Origin: Pseudophaeomoniella oleicola
Lineage: Eukaryota > Ascomycota > Eurotiomycetes > Phaeomoniellales > Phaeomoniellaceae
Length of the DNA: 64,000 nucleotides
NCBI GenBank assembly: GCA_003868215.1
Contig: QWDQ01000010.1
Span: 434,001-498,000 of the forward strand
Direction of reading: 5' to 3'
Part shown: one piece after another, positions 34,268-44,157 of the stretch
Position numbering within the stretch: the stretch's first letter is position 1
Layout: every line of letters begins with the position of its first letter
Translations under genes and position numbers: made by a program
Notes under the pieces: model-generated
Seen by the model: the letters and a program-made list of their open reading frames with translations, nothing else
What the model was told of the DNA's origin: nothing
Databases searched by the model: none

Positions 34268-37057
34268 ATGTCCTCATCAGCTCCAATGACCCCCCAGTCA
34301 ACCACCAGCTCTACGAAAGAGCGCGACTCGACCCAGCCGTCATCTCCCGCTGAGCCTGAAAAGACACCAGAATTGGAAGACTTGAAGCAAGAAAAGGAAG
34401 ATGAGGCAAAAAATGGTCGCAAACAGTTGGAGGATGAGGAGGATGAAGAGGACGATGATATGGGCGTCAAGGCAAAAGCGCTGACGAACCTTCTCAAGAC
34501 GAGTTCCGTCTTCGTTGCGATCATGGCAGATAAGATGAAAGAACAACAGAAACAGCAGAGGGAGCAGGCAAAACGCCAGGCAACGAAGGCAAACAACGCC
34601 GAAGAGAAGAAGGGCGAAAAGCAAGCATCCGCGAGGCGTTCAACACGCGCACAGCATGGTGGCGACGTACAGCAAAAGACCAATGAAGAGGCAAATCCTT
34701 CAAAGCAATTGCCGACGAGGAGCAAAGGGAACAAAAAAGCCGGAGCTAAGAAAGGCATCACGGACTACTTTAAGACACAGGACATCGAAATCGACAACGG
34801 TCCATCTGTCCAAGAAGCTCTCGCTCAAGCTGCAGACGAATACGAAGTCAAAGGAGAAGGGTTCGGCGCTCAAGAACTCGAGGCTACAGAGCAACCTGAA
34901 CTGGTCACTGGTGGCAAAATGCGCTCCTACCAACTCGAAGGCCTAGAGTGGCTGAAGTCACTCTGGATGAATGGTCTCTGCGGTATTCTAGCGGATGAAA
35001 TGGGGCTCGGTAAAACCGTTCAAGCCATATCCTTTTTGGCTTTCCTCCGGGAAAAGAATGTCTCTGGTCCATTCTTGATTGCTGCACCTCTGAGCACTCT
35101 AAGCAATTGGGTTGACGAATTTGCAAGGTGGACGCCTGCCATCAAGACGATACTATATCATGGCAGTAAGCAAGAACGAGAAAAGATGCGGCGCAAGCAC
35201 TTGAAGATGCAGAATCAAAAGGATCCAGATTTCCCTGTGATTTGCACGAGTTACGAGATTTGCATGAACGATCGCAAATTTCTTGCTGGATATCAATGGA
35301 GGTACATCATTGTCGACGAGGGCCATCGACTGAAGAATTTCAATTGCAAACTCATCAAGGAGCTTCTGACCTACAACTCTGCCAACCGACTTCTGATTAC
35401 TGGAACACCTCTACAAAACAACATTGCGGAGTTGTGGTCCTTGCTTCACTTTCTTCTTCCTGAAGTGTTCAACGATCTTGACAGCTTCGAGGGTTGGTTT
35501 GACTTCTCCGAGGTCCTCGATGAAAAGGGACAGAAGACAATGGAAAAGCGCAAGCGCAATCTTGTATCAACTATGCATGCTATCCTCAAGCCTTTTTTGC
35601 TGCGTAGAATCAAGACTGATGTGGAAACATCCCTACCCAAGAAGCGTGAATACATCCTCTACGCGCCAATGACGACCGAGCAGCAGGAGTTGTACAAAGA
35701 GATCGTCGGTGGCAACAGCAGAGCTTACCTTGAGGGTAAGGCTTTCGAGCGCATTGAAGCTTCGAAATCGAGACCTTCCAGTCTGAAAAGGAAAGCTGCC
35801 GATAACAGTGGGCTTTCAACCCCTCTGAAGTCCCTCAAATCAAGCCGTGCTTCTACCCCAGGCAGTGCAACAGGGTCTATTCGGCAAGGTCGCTCCAGTG
35901 GTCGAAAAGGGAGACCCGCATATGCAGATGTGAGTGATCGTGAATTCAATGCCAAGCTTCGCCGTCTGGAGAATGGTGAAGAGTCGGAAGCAGATTCGGC
36001 AAATCCCTCCGAGTCCGAAGACAGTGATTCGAATCACCTAGCTTCTTCCATTGCCGCAGCAAAGAAAGAAATATCTTCGAAGAAACTACAGAACCCCATA
36101 ATGCAAGCTCGTCTTACCTGTAATTCGCCTCACAACTTCTACTGGCCATGGCCTGAGTCAGATGATCCCTCGAAGTCTACCATAGATTCAACCATAGTCA
36201 CTGCCAGTGGCAAGCTCCTCCTTCTCGAACGCCTCATACCCCGTCTATTCTCCCTCAATCACAAGATCCTCATCTTCTCACAATTCAAGACGACCCTCGA
36301 CATTATCCTCGCCTGGGCTTCCGAATACCATGACTGGCCGTGTTGTCGTATTGACGGTTCCATCTCTCAAGCCGATCGTCAAGAACAGATTCGACTGTTC
36401 AATGACCCAGAAAGTGATTTCCGCTTGTTCCTCCTCTCTACGCGTGCCGGAGGTCAAGGCATCAATCTCACCTCCGCGGACACCGTAGTTCTCTTCGACA
36501 GCGACTGGAACCCCCAGCAGGACCTTCAAGCCATGGATCGAGCTCACCGCATCGGCCAGAAGAAGCCCGTCATCGTCTACCGCCTCGCGACCCGCGGCAC
36601 CGTCGAAGAAGTCCTCCTCAGCAAAGCCGAGTCCAAACGCAAGCTCGAAAAGCTCGTCATCCAAAAGGGCAAATTCAAATCCCTCTTCGAAGGCATCGAC
36701 TCCAAATCTTCGACCCTCACCGGCGTCGACAACGAAGAAGTCAAACGCATCCTCGCCGGATCCATCGGCAGCGACGACACCGAAGGCTACCAGCGCTTCG
36801 ACGTCGGCGGCGGCGATGCAGGTAATAAGGGCAGCAGCGGCAACAAGGTCGGCGGCGGCAGCAAGGAGATCCTGAGCGAAGACGACCTCAAGATCCTGAC
36901 GGACAGGAGCGACGACGCGTACGCGAGAGCCGAGAGGGGCGATGAGAAAGTCGTCGGCGGAGGGAAAGGCGCGGTGTTCGAAGTCAAGGAGACGAAACGG
37001 GACTCTTCTTCTGGTGTTGGTGGGGGGATGTTGGAGGGCATGGATGGCAAGAGTTGA
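34268..37057 (+). CDS. LSH/HELLS/DDM1-type SNF2 chromatin remodeller
   Basis: Single exon, 929 residues. After an acidic and Lys-rich N-terminus come the SNF2 motifs: MRSYQLEGLEWL at about 218, Walker A DEMGLGKT (243-250), PLSTLSNWVDEF, DEGH (350-353) with RLKN, and TGTPLQNN. The second lobe has STRAGGQGINL (724-734) and DWNPQQDLQAMDRAHRIGQ. The two lobes are separated by a Ser-rich insert (about 500-600). This is the arrangement of the HELLS/DDM1 subfamily, represented by yeast Irc5 and Neurospora MUS-30, nuclear ATPases involved in nucleosome remodelling, DNA damage tolerance and, in some organisms, DNA methylation. Residues 161-168 (KKGITDYF) resemble a PCNA-binding PIP box. The C-terminal tail is Gly-rich. 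The 3' end is very GC-rich at third positions. Confidence 0.93.
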   Translation: MSSSAPMTPQSTTSSTKERDSTQPSSPAEPEKTPELEDLKQEKEDEAKNGRKQLEDEEDEEDDDMGVKAKALTNLLKTSSVFVAIMADKMKEQQKQQREQAKRQATKANNAEEKKGEKQASARRSTRAQHGGDVQQKTNEEANPSKQLPTRSKGNKKAGAKKGITDYFKTQDIEIDNGPSVQEALAQAADEYEVKGEGFGAQELEATEQPELVTGGKMRSYQLEGLEWLKSLWMNGLCGILADEMGLGKTVQAISFLAFLREKNVSGPFLIAAPLSTLSNWVDEFARWTPAIKTILYHGSKQEREKMRRKHLKMQNQKDPDFPVICTSYEICMNDRKFLAGYQWRYIIVDEGHRLKNFNCKLIKELLTYNSANRLLITGTPLQNNIAELWSLLHFLLPEVFNDLDSFEGWFDFSEVLDEKGQKTMEKRKRNLVSTMHAILKPFLLRRIKTDVETSLPKKREYILYAPMTTEQQELYKEIVGGNSRAYLEGKAFERIEASKSRPSSLKRKAADNSGLSTPLKSLKSSRASTPGSATGSIRQGRSSGRKGRPAYADVSDREFNAKLRRLENGEESEADSANPSESEDSDSNHLASSIAAAKKEISSKKLQNPIMQARLTCNSPHNFYWPWPESDDPSKSTIDSTIVTASGKLLLLERLIPRLFSLNHKILIFSQFKTTLDIILAWASEYHDWPCCRIDGSISQADRQEQIRLFNDPESDFRLFLLSTRAGGQGINLTSADTVVLFDSDWNPQQDLQAMDRAHRIGQKKPVIVYRLATRGTVEEVLLSKAESKRKLEKLVIQKGKFKSLFEGIDSKSSTLTGVDNEEVKRILAGSIGSDDTEGYQRFDVGGGDAGNKGSSGNKVGGGSKEILSEDDLKILTDRSDDAYARAERGDEKVVGGGKGAVFEVKETKRDSSSGVGGGMLEGMDGKS

Positions 37058-37577
37058 TTGAAATCCACACGTTAGGTTCACCACGATTTTTCGCATTGTT
37101 TGTACATGTAATTAATTGTTCTTTTGAGCTGTATATCCAGATCTGTATTTTTCTATAGATTGATCATTCTGATTTATCTTCCCTTTCGATCCTCACGTTT
37201 CCTTCCCCACAAGAATCCCTTCTTCTTCTTCTTCTTCTTCTTCTGTAGAATACCGTTATACGTTACTCAGCGTCAAAATCAAAAAAAAAAAAAAAAAAAA
37301 GAAAGAAATCATGTATAAATCTATTTCCGTTCTTCACAACTGATCATGCAGTTTGGTATCAGTCAGGCGAATAAATTAACACCCCCTTTCCGGCATCCCA
37401 CGTCCATCCCAGGGAATCCCATATGCGTATCTCTGAGTCATAGCATCACACACCCCCCACCCCCCACGTGTTCATTATATTGGTCATTCAACGTACAAAA
37501 GTAAAGTCAGCCTTGCCTGAATCCATCACGAACACCAGTACGCCCTCAAGAATGATACCCCGAAGAATTACTCATCA
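37058..37577. other. intergenic region between convergent genes
   Basis: 520 bp between the helicase stop and the MCM2 stop. Contains a TTC repeat at about 37217-37243, a 20-nt A run at 37281-37300 and a C-rich patch near 37451-37466. No gene seen. Confidence 0.6.
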
Positions 37578-40265
37578 TCAAGCAGCCTGGACATTGACCA
37601 ATCCACTCCCACCCCTCCTAGAAGTACCTGCAGCTCTGGGATTCCTTCCAGGACGTCTAAGAGTATACTTCGCAAAGGATCGAGCGAGTGCTTTCTTCGC
37701 GCTGACTTTCTGGGAGCCAATGAAGCTGTCGACAGTGACAGCAATGGCACGATCGATGTCTTGAGACGAACAAAATTCGGACAGTCTCATCTTGCAAAAT
37801 GCTTCTGCAATACGCATGATGGCTTCAAGATGACGGACCTATAGGGGAGGTAGAGTTAGCATTGCGATTATTTGAACTGAAGGTGGTGGGTTTGGGCTTA
37901 CGGTAATGGGATAAGCCCCTGTCGCAAGAGATTCACGACGCATATCAGCAAATAGACGGGCAACTTTGTCCTGGTCGATTTGATAGAGCTTAGGACGGCA
38001 TTTCTCTCTGGCGTATAGAATGTATTTCCTGAGCAGTTCCTGTGGAATCGGGCCTTCGGCTTTCTGTTCATCTTCCTGACCCTCGTTGATTTCCATGGCC
38101 TCGCCTTCCGCTCCTACCTTGGAGGGGTGCGCACGACCGTGACTGTTAACTACGAAGTTTGCGAGCCGTTCGTCCTCAGAAGGGTCGACGGTATCACGAA
38201 CAACGCAGAGAATGTCGAAACGTGAAAGAATAGGCTCTGTAAGTTCAACATTTTGGCTGAAAGGTACCGTGCCATTATAACGGCCGCCAATTGGGTTAGC
38301 AGCTGCCACGATAGCACAGCGGGCCTGGAGAGTTGTGACAATTCCAGCTTTCGAGATAGAAATAGTTTGCTGTTCCATTGCTTCGTGAATTGAGGTTCGA
38401 TCTTGGTCGTTCATCTTATCGAATTCATCAATGAGACATGTGCCTTGGTCGGCAAGAACGAGAGCTCCTCCCTCGAGAGTCCATTCTGCAGTCATCGGGT
38501 CTCGGCGAACGGACGCTGTGAGACCAACAGCAGAAGCACCTTGACCAGTGGCGAATACTGCGCGATGGGCGGTCTTTTCCACGTACTTCAATACTTGAGA
38601 TTTGGCTGTACCAGGGTCACCCAAGAGAAGTACATTAATATCACCACGAATTTTGTGCTTTCCCTGAGCTTCTTTGCTGACACCGCCAAATAGCGAGCAT
38701 GCAACTGCTGTCTTGACGTCATCGTGGCCATAAATGGAGGGGGCAATTGACTGCACAATCTTGTGAACAATATTAGGATCTCTGGAGAGTTCACGTATTT
38801 GACGCTCGTCCTCCTCGGTCAGTCTGAATCCAGCGAGCTGATCGTGAGTCTTGATAACGTGATTCGCCTCGAGCATGGTTGCAAAGACTGGGAAACCGTT
38901 CTTGTTATTGAGCTGTCCACTGTAGTTGTTACGGTAGATGGCAGTGACTTCAATTTCTTCTCCAGGTTTAGCCTTATCAATCAAGTCTGCCAGCAGAATG
39001 ACTTCTCGGTGACGAGGGAGACGACCTGCAGGAACTGTACCAGGCGATTCCTGCAACGTTAGTTTTTGATAGTTGCGGTACACAGTTCGCTCGCTATCGA
39101 GAGTGAAAGGCCCGCGCGATTGACAATCTTGACAGAATGTAATCTTGACTTCTGCTGATGTTGATTCCTGAGCGAAGGGGCCAAGTGTTACACCGCATTT
39201 GGTGCACCTGAATCTGACCATCTGCAATTGAGGGAAGACGCCGCTTCTGCGGGTGACAACACCGGATACCCTGACAAGGCAGTTGAGATGCGACTGTCGT
39301 AGTTGGCGAAGAGTGTAAGGGACTGGAAGATCCGAGATTCGGACGTGGATTTCCGGGTGGATGAGTTCGTAACTTGGGTAGTGAAGGAGAACTACTTCCA
39401 TGGCAGCCCTATCGAATATTTTAAGCATCTCAGCAGGTGCATTGGCAAGGAAATATGCCAAGATAGCCTTGGTTGCGGCTAGATGATCAAAAGAGACCTC
39501 GAGTGATTCCGAGTTGACCTCTCCGAGGGTTCGGATTCTAGTACCATAGACGGAAATACCAGAAGCATCAATGTATTCCGTTAAGAAGGACTTGAACTCT
39601 CGGGCGATTGACTTCATCACAGCTGGCAGAGCAAGCCAGTCTGTGAGAGAAGCTGCCTTGATGTCTTGAAGGCCTTCCAGTGACAGTTCCTCATCCATAA
39701 TGTTCTCGTCCATGTCCATGTCATCGGGATCTTCGTCATACGCATGCCGCCTTCGACGTGGTTGTCGCGTAAGGTCAACACCTTCATCTTCGTCATCTTG
39801 CATGAAAGCAGCTGGCATACGCCTGCGTCTAGCCAACTCTCTATCACGCTTATTCAATCGTGCATCGAGTTGTCGTCGACTAGCAAGGTCTAGTTCTTCA
39901 TACTCTCCCTCATCGTCGATGTCGTCACCTCGATAGCCAACATCATCTCTTGCGGCTTCATCCCTTTCGAAATTATCTGCGAAGAGATCGATTCCTTCTT
40001 CATCTTCAGCAAGCTCTTCAATATCATCGATATCTTGAAGAACTTCATCCTCCGGGTCAAGAACATCATCGTCGTCGTCGTCATCGTCCATTGGGAGGAC
40101 AGGAGGTGAAGAAGGTGGCGCTTAATTCTGTTAGGCAGGGGTCTTGCAAATCGAGCATCCATACTTACGACTTGAGCCAAGCGCTTGTGATGATGGCAAG
40201 TTGTCTTCTTCATCTCTGGCACGCTTTCTGCGAAGATTACCTGGGCCGCGATTGGCAGCAGACAT
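37578..40265 (-). CDS. mcm2: MCM2, replicative helicase subunit
   Basis: Exons 40265-40169, 40120-37902 and 37838-37578 give 858 residues, close to yeast Mcm2 (868). The first exon codes 32 residues; the splice restores [17 protein letters not shown]. The N-terminus is very acidic, as needed for histone binding by Mcm2. The C4 zinc motif begins at C338 (CTKCG...CQDC). The AAA+ core has Walker A GDPGTAKS (533-540), Walker B LIDEFDKM and the SRFD arginine finger. The protein is one of six subunits of the Mcm2-7 helicase loaded at origins and activated in S phase. It is divergent from the UBR-box gene; MCB-like sites lie upstream. Confidence 0.97.
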
Positions 40266-40737
40266 GCTGGCCCTGAGAGGTGAGCTGCATCCCTTGGTTA
40301 GCTTGTAAGCATCACATATAGACAGACTATTCTAACCTCATGGCGCGATTTGGTGAGCCTCAGACCTGATCCTCACTGCCGATGTATAGAAAGGAATCAA
40401 AATCAATTCGATGTCGTGATGGCCTGCGATGTAATTTTCATCAGTGTCGAGGAAGATGAAGACTGATCAAGGTGGGATCTGGGTCGATGCAAGCACTTTA
40501 ACTAAGACGCGTCTAATGAGTAGGCGTGGCGCGTCTCGCGATTGGACCCTTACTATGTTGGGAAAATTCAATTAAGGGCTTATCATGGTATAGCGTATCA
40601 GTGTTGTGATGCTGCTTCCAAGGCTCATACTCCTACAGCTTGTGAGGATTTATATATTTCATCTAAATAATACTGAATTCATCAATCTCTTAGATTTGAT
40701 GTACTGTATTTCATAGTCACGCAACTGTGTCGACAAC
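40266..40737. promoter_or_regulatory. divergent promoter region, MCM2 and UBR-box gene
   Basis: 472 bp. Contains the palindrome GACGCGTC and a GTGGCGCGTCTCGCG stretch 25 bp away, followed by ATTGG (reverse CCAAT) near 40541. The block lies 242-280 bp before the MCM2 ATG. Confidence 0.55.
40507..40512. promoter_or_regulatory. MCB element ACGCGT upstream of MCM2
   Basis: Perfect ACGCGT, the Mlu I cell-cycle box bound by MBF in yeasts, followed by a GGCGCG E2F/MBF-like site at about 40528-40534. MCM genes are classic MBF/E2F targets, so the assignment is plausible; it has not been tested in this organism. Confidence 0.55.
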
Positions 40738-42447
40738 ATGTCTGTCGAAGACCACTCTCAGTCGACTACGCAAGCGGGTGCAGACAGCGACGGACTCGGC
40801 TTGAAGCGCAAAGATAGTCTTGTATCCCAAGACTCACAGACTGCCACAGAGTACGTCTTACAGTCTGTCTTATTGCTGCGCCATTACTGATCTTGCTTTA
40901 TAGCTACATCAATGCGCAACTTCAACTTGAGGCTGACGCGCGTGAAGTTCTTCCATATGTAAATCATCATCTTCCGTGCACGCCGCAACACTGACCGATG
41001 GTAGTCCTTCGATTCTTGCACTTACACGTTGGGAAAATTGCGACAAAGTGTGTTCGCATGCTTAACATGTAATCCTCCACCTGCATCGGCAGCGCAAGTC
41101 TTCAATCCAGCTGGTGTCTGCTACTCATGCTCAATATCCTGTCACGGTGATCATACCCTGGTGGAGCTCTTCAATCGACGCAACTTCACATGTGATTGCG
41201 GTACGACGCGCTTCTCATCAACTCCGTGCGCATTACGCGCCGATGCAAAGACCGGCCAGAAAGGGGTAAAGGGTGACTCTCCGGCGCAGACGAACACCTA
41301 CAATCAGAACTTCCAAAATAAGTTCTGCGCCTGTGGCGAGGATTACGATGCCCACCAAGAGCGTGGCACAATGTTCCAGTGTTTAGGACTTGGGACTGTA
41401 GAAACCGGTGGATGTGGCGAAGATTGGTATCATCCAGAGTGTTTGATGGGATTGTCGCGAGATTGGTACAAATCATCAGAAGCGAAAGAAGAGAATACAA
41501 GCACCGACGAGATCAAACCATCCGACGCAGCCGATGAGACAGAAGAGACACCCTTACCTCCAGGGTTCCCAGGAGAGGATGAGTTCGAGACTTTGATCTG
41601 TTACAAATGCGTGGAATCAAATCCATGGATCAAGAAATATGCTGGCGCTCCAGGATTTCTCCCACCTGTCTTTAATAAGAAAAACACCGCGGCCACCATG
41701 ACAGATGGCATAGCGGAGTCTACAACGACAAACGGTACGAAAAAGCGAAAAGCTTCCGAAGAGCCCGAGGACGATCGGACATCAAACCCCGAAAAGCGAG
41801 TCAAGGCCGAAGACACCGAGCAAGAAACGCAAGGCACCCAAACATCTCCCAGCGCTCCGACCGAAACAGAAAGCCAAGCTCCAAAACACACACACGACAT
41901 CCTCCCCAAAGAAGCCCCAACGGGCGTATTCTCCCTATTCCTAAAAGAAGACTTCAGAGAACACCTCTGCCACTGCCCCCACTGCTTCCCCAACCTCATC
42001 CCACACCCCCAACTCCTCGAAGAAGAAGAAAGCTACGAACCTCCCCTCTCGGAATCCGACTCCGCCGAGGTCAACATTAATGGAACCACCATTGGTGCCG
42101 TCGGTCCCGGCTCCACCGCAGCCCGCAGCCAAGGCACCGGCAGCCTCCTCGACCGCGGCGAAGCAGCCCTCAACACGATGGACCGCGTACGCGCCATCGA
42201 AGGCGTGATGGTCTACAACCACCTCAAAGACAAGGTGAAGGAATTCTTGAAACCGTACGCCGAGACGGGCAAAGCCGTCAGCGCCGAGGACATCAAAGCC
42301 TACTTTGAGAAATTGCGCGGTGATGAAGAGGGGATCAAGGAGGCGAGCGCGAGACCTGCTCCTGCAAGTGGTAGCGGTGGTGCCAACGACGGTCAGGATG
42401 GTGATAATGGTAGTAGTAATAATCGTCGGGAACAAAGTGGTTATTAG
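40738..42447 (+). CDS. UBR7/Mlo2-type UBR-box and PHD-like protein
   Basis: Exons 40738-40850, 40904-40958 and 41005-42447 give 536 residues. The UBR box begins around residue 61 (SCTYTLGKLRQSVFACLTC) and continues through GVCYSC, CHGDHTLVELF and the NFTCDCGTTRF motif, supplying the Cys/His zinc ligands. A PHD-like zinc domain follows (KFCACGEDY...MFQC...CGEDWYHPECL, about 155-205). A charged linker of about 120 residues precedes a C-terminal helical part. This is the UBR7/S. pombe Mlo2 layout. Human UBR7 can ubiquitinate histone H2B, but many members lack a RING and their activity is debated. Localisation is probably nuclear/cytosolic. Confidence 0.92.
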
Positions 42448-43758
42448 CAAAGAAAATAAAGCGACGACCATGACGACAAAAATAGAAAAGGAAAAAAAAC
42501 TTGTTACTCTACCAAATTCTATACTTCTGTATTTCTATTCCCTCTATTCTTGATTCCAAGCAACCCGCATGCCGCCCTTCCATTTCGAATCCTTCCTTCC
42601 TTCTTTTTGTCCCTCCCCTTCCACAATGTAGATTCCCTCTCATCCCATCCCGTCCCATCCCATCACATCACCCTTTCAAGAACTCCCTATCTAATGTGTC
42701 TATCTGATAAAATCAGAGTGTTTTCTACCTATATATGTGACTAGGGTAGGTAGGCGGTGGTATATTACCTCCATACCTACAGTACTAACATCCAGTACAT
42801 ATCTAAGTAAAGCAGCAAGGTAGATACCCTAAAACATTACGACTGTCTGGGATTGTATCTGCGACGGATACTTAGCTAAATGAGTACCTATGGACATAAT
42901 CAACAGGTACATAAAGAGCTGGACCCGATGGCTGGAACATGGATGGGTATGAAAGCGACATGTCGAAATGGAAGGTAATAGATACACAACGTGAGTAGGG
43001 AATGGTCACTAGATATTGGCAGATTCTTCTTACTGCCCACATTGACAGGAATACTACATCTGGTATACTCAACAAGATCATCGTGACAGAACGTTTCAGT
43101 TTATAGTTGTATTACAAGGAAAGTAAAATTGCTATTTGGGTATCTAGTATGTGGTGGTAACAAAAAGTTCAAGGCAAAAACGCCAAACCTCTCTTTTGAG
43201 TGACACCGGCGCGAAAGGAAACGATGAGACAGAAGACACCGTATTAGAGCGACTCCATCTCATCTCTATTATGACAGAAAGACTCCTTCGCGATGACGAC
43301 AATGACCGAGGAAGGCCTGGACCGTTTTTGGTAACATCAAGGAAAAGAATGCCATGCTCCACCTTCCAACGATTCTTCTCTGGGTTCTGTTTCTGTCTCC
43401 ACAACCGGATGGCCACAGCCTGACAACGAGCGTAAATCTTTCAAACTGCGGCCCGTTCTATCAAAGATGCGGTATTAAGTTGGTGGTGACCGAGGCTGGA
43501 GAAATAACGTGTCGATCGTATCAGGAATTGTGAACTGTGACTGCGTTTGATGAAATAGCGGACTTTGACGATCGAATAGGAGAAGAGTTGCTGGAAGTTG
43601 GGAGATGGAGGAGGGTGGTCATGTTGTAAAGCTCTCGTCATGTCTCACGGAGCATAAGAGGGGGGGTTGATTATGTTTCGTGTGGTGATAGATCGTAGAG
43701 CAAAGAAAGAATGATATGCAAGAGCCCCAGGCCGTTGCTTGTTATGCGTCGATAGCGA
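42448..43758. other. intergenic region
   Basis: 3' flank of the UBR-box gene and of the next minus-strand gene. Opposed 90-codon frames at 43144-43423 share the same bases on both strands and show no recognisable domain. TAGGTAGG motifs occur near 42744-42755. Confidence 0.55.
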
Positions 43759-44157
43759 TCATCGATCAGCTAACAAAGATTCCGAGTAGGAGCCACCTTC
43801 GGGAATATCGTCGACGGGTGGAGCGCCAATTTGATCGTTGACTGGAGTTTGGCTCATGGATTTTTTGGTCGATTCGATTCCGTCTTCTTCACATTCTGGT
43901 AGCGTTCGGAGCCAGAAACCGATCTGCACTTCCATCGATCGGTTCTTGCAGCTGGTTGCATCGTCTATTCTTTGATCTTCGACGAATGTCTCGACGTTCC
44001 TGACGGTCAACGGTCTTCTCCATCTCTCCTCCAGAGCCTTGTTGCGCGAAGAGGATCCAAATCCCCTGAAACGATCAAAGATGGCAGAGGAGACGGAGTT
44101 CAAAGAAGACCGAGAGGAAGGGCCGAAGCTCGAGTCTTTACGCGACACATGAGGCAT
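43759..44157 (-). CDS. small hypothetical protein, Ser-rich
   Basis: Single exon of 132 residues from MPHVSRKDSSFGPSSRSS. The sequence has a Ser/Arg-rich start, a central segment with RWRRPLTVRNVETFVEDQRID, and an acidic tail ending GGSYSESLLADR. No family is recognised. The clean ATG, a balanced amino-acid composition and the surrounding non-coding DNA favour a real gene, but it could be a chance frame. Confidence 0.5.
   Translation of the reverse strand: MPHVSRKDSSFGPSSRSSLNSVSSAIFDRFRGFGSSSRNKALEERWRRPLTVRNVETFVEDQRIDDATSCKNRSMEVQIGFWLRTLPECEEDGIESTKKSMSQTPVNDQIGAPPVDDIPEGGSYSESLLADR

Noticed and set aside
43144-43423. Opposed 90-codon frames on both strands
   Set aside because: Both use the same bases, neither matches a family, and the region fits 3' flanking DNA.
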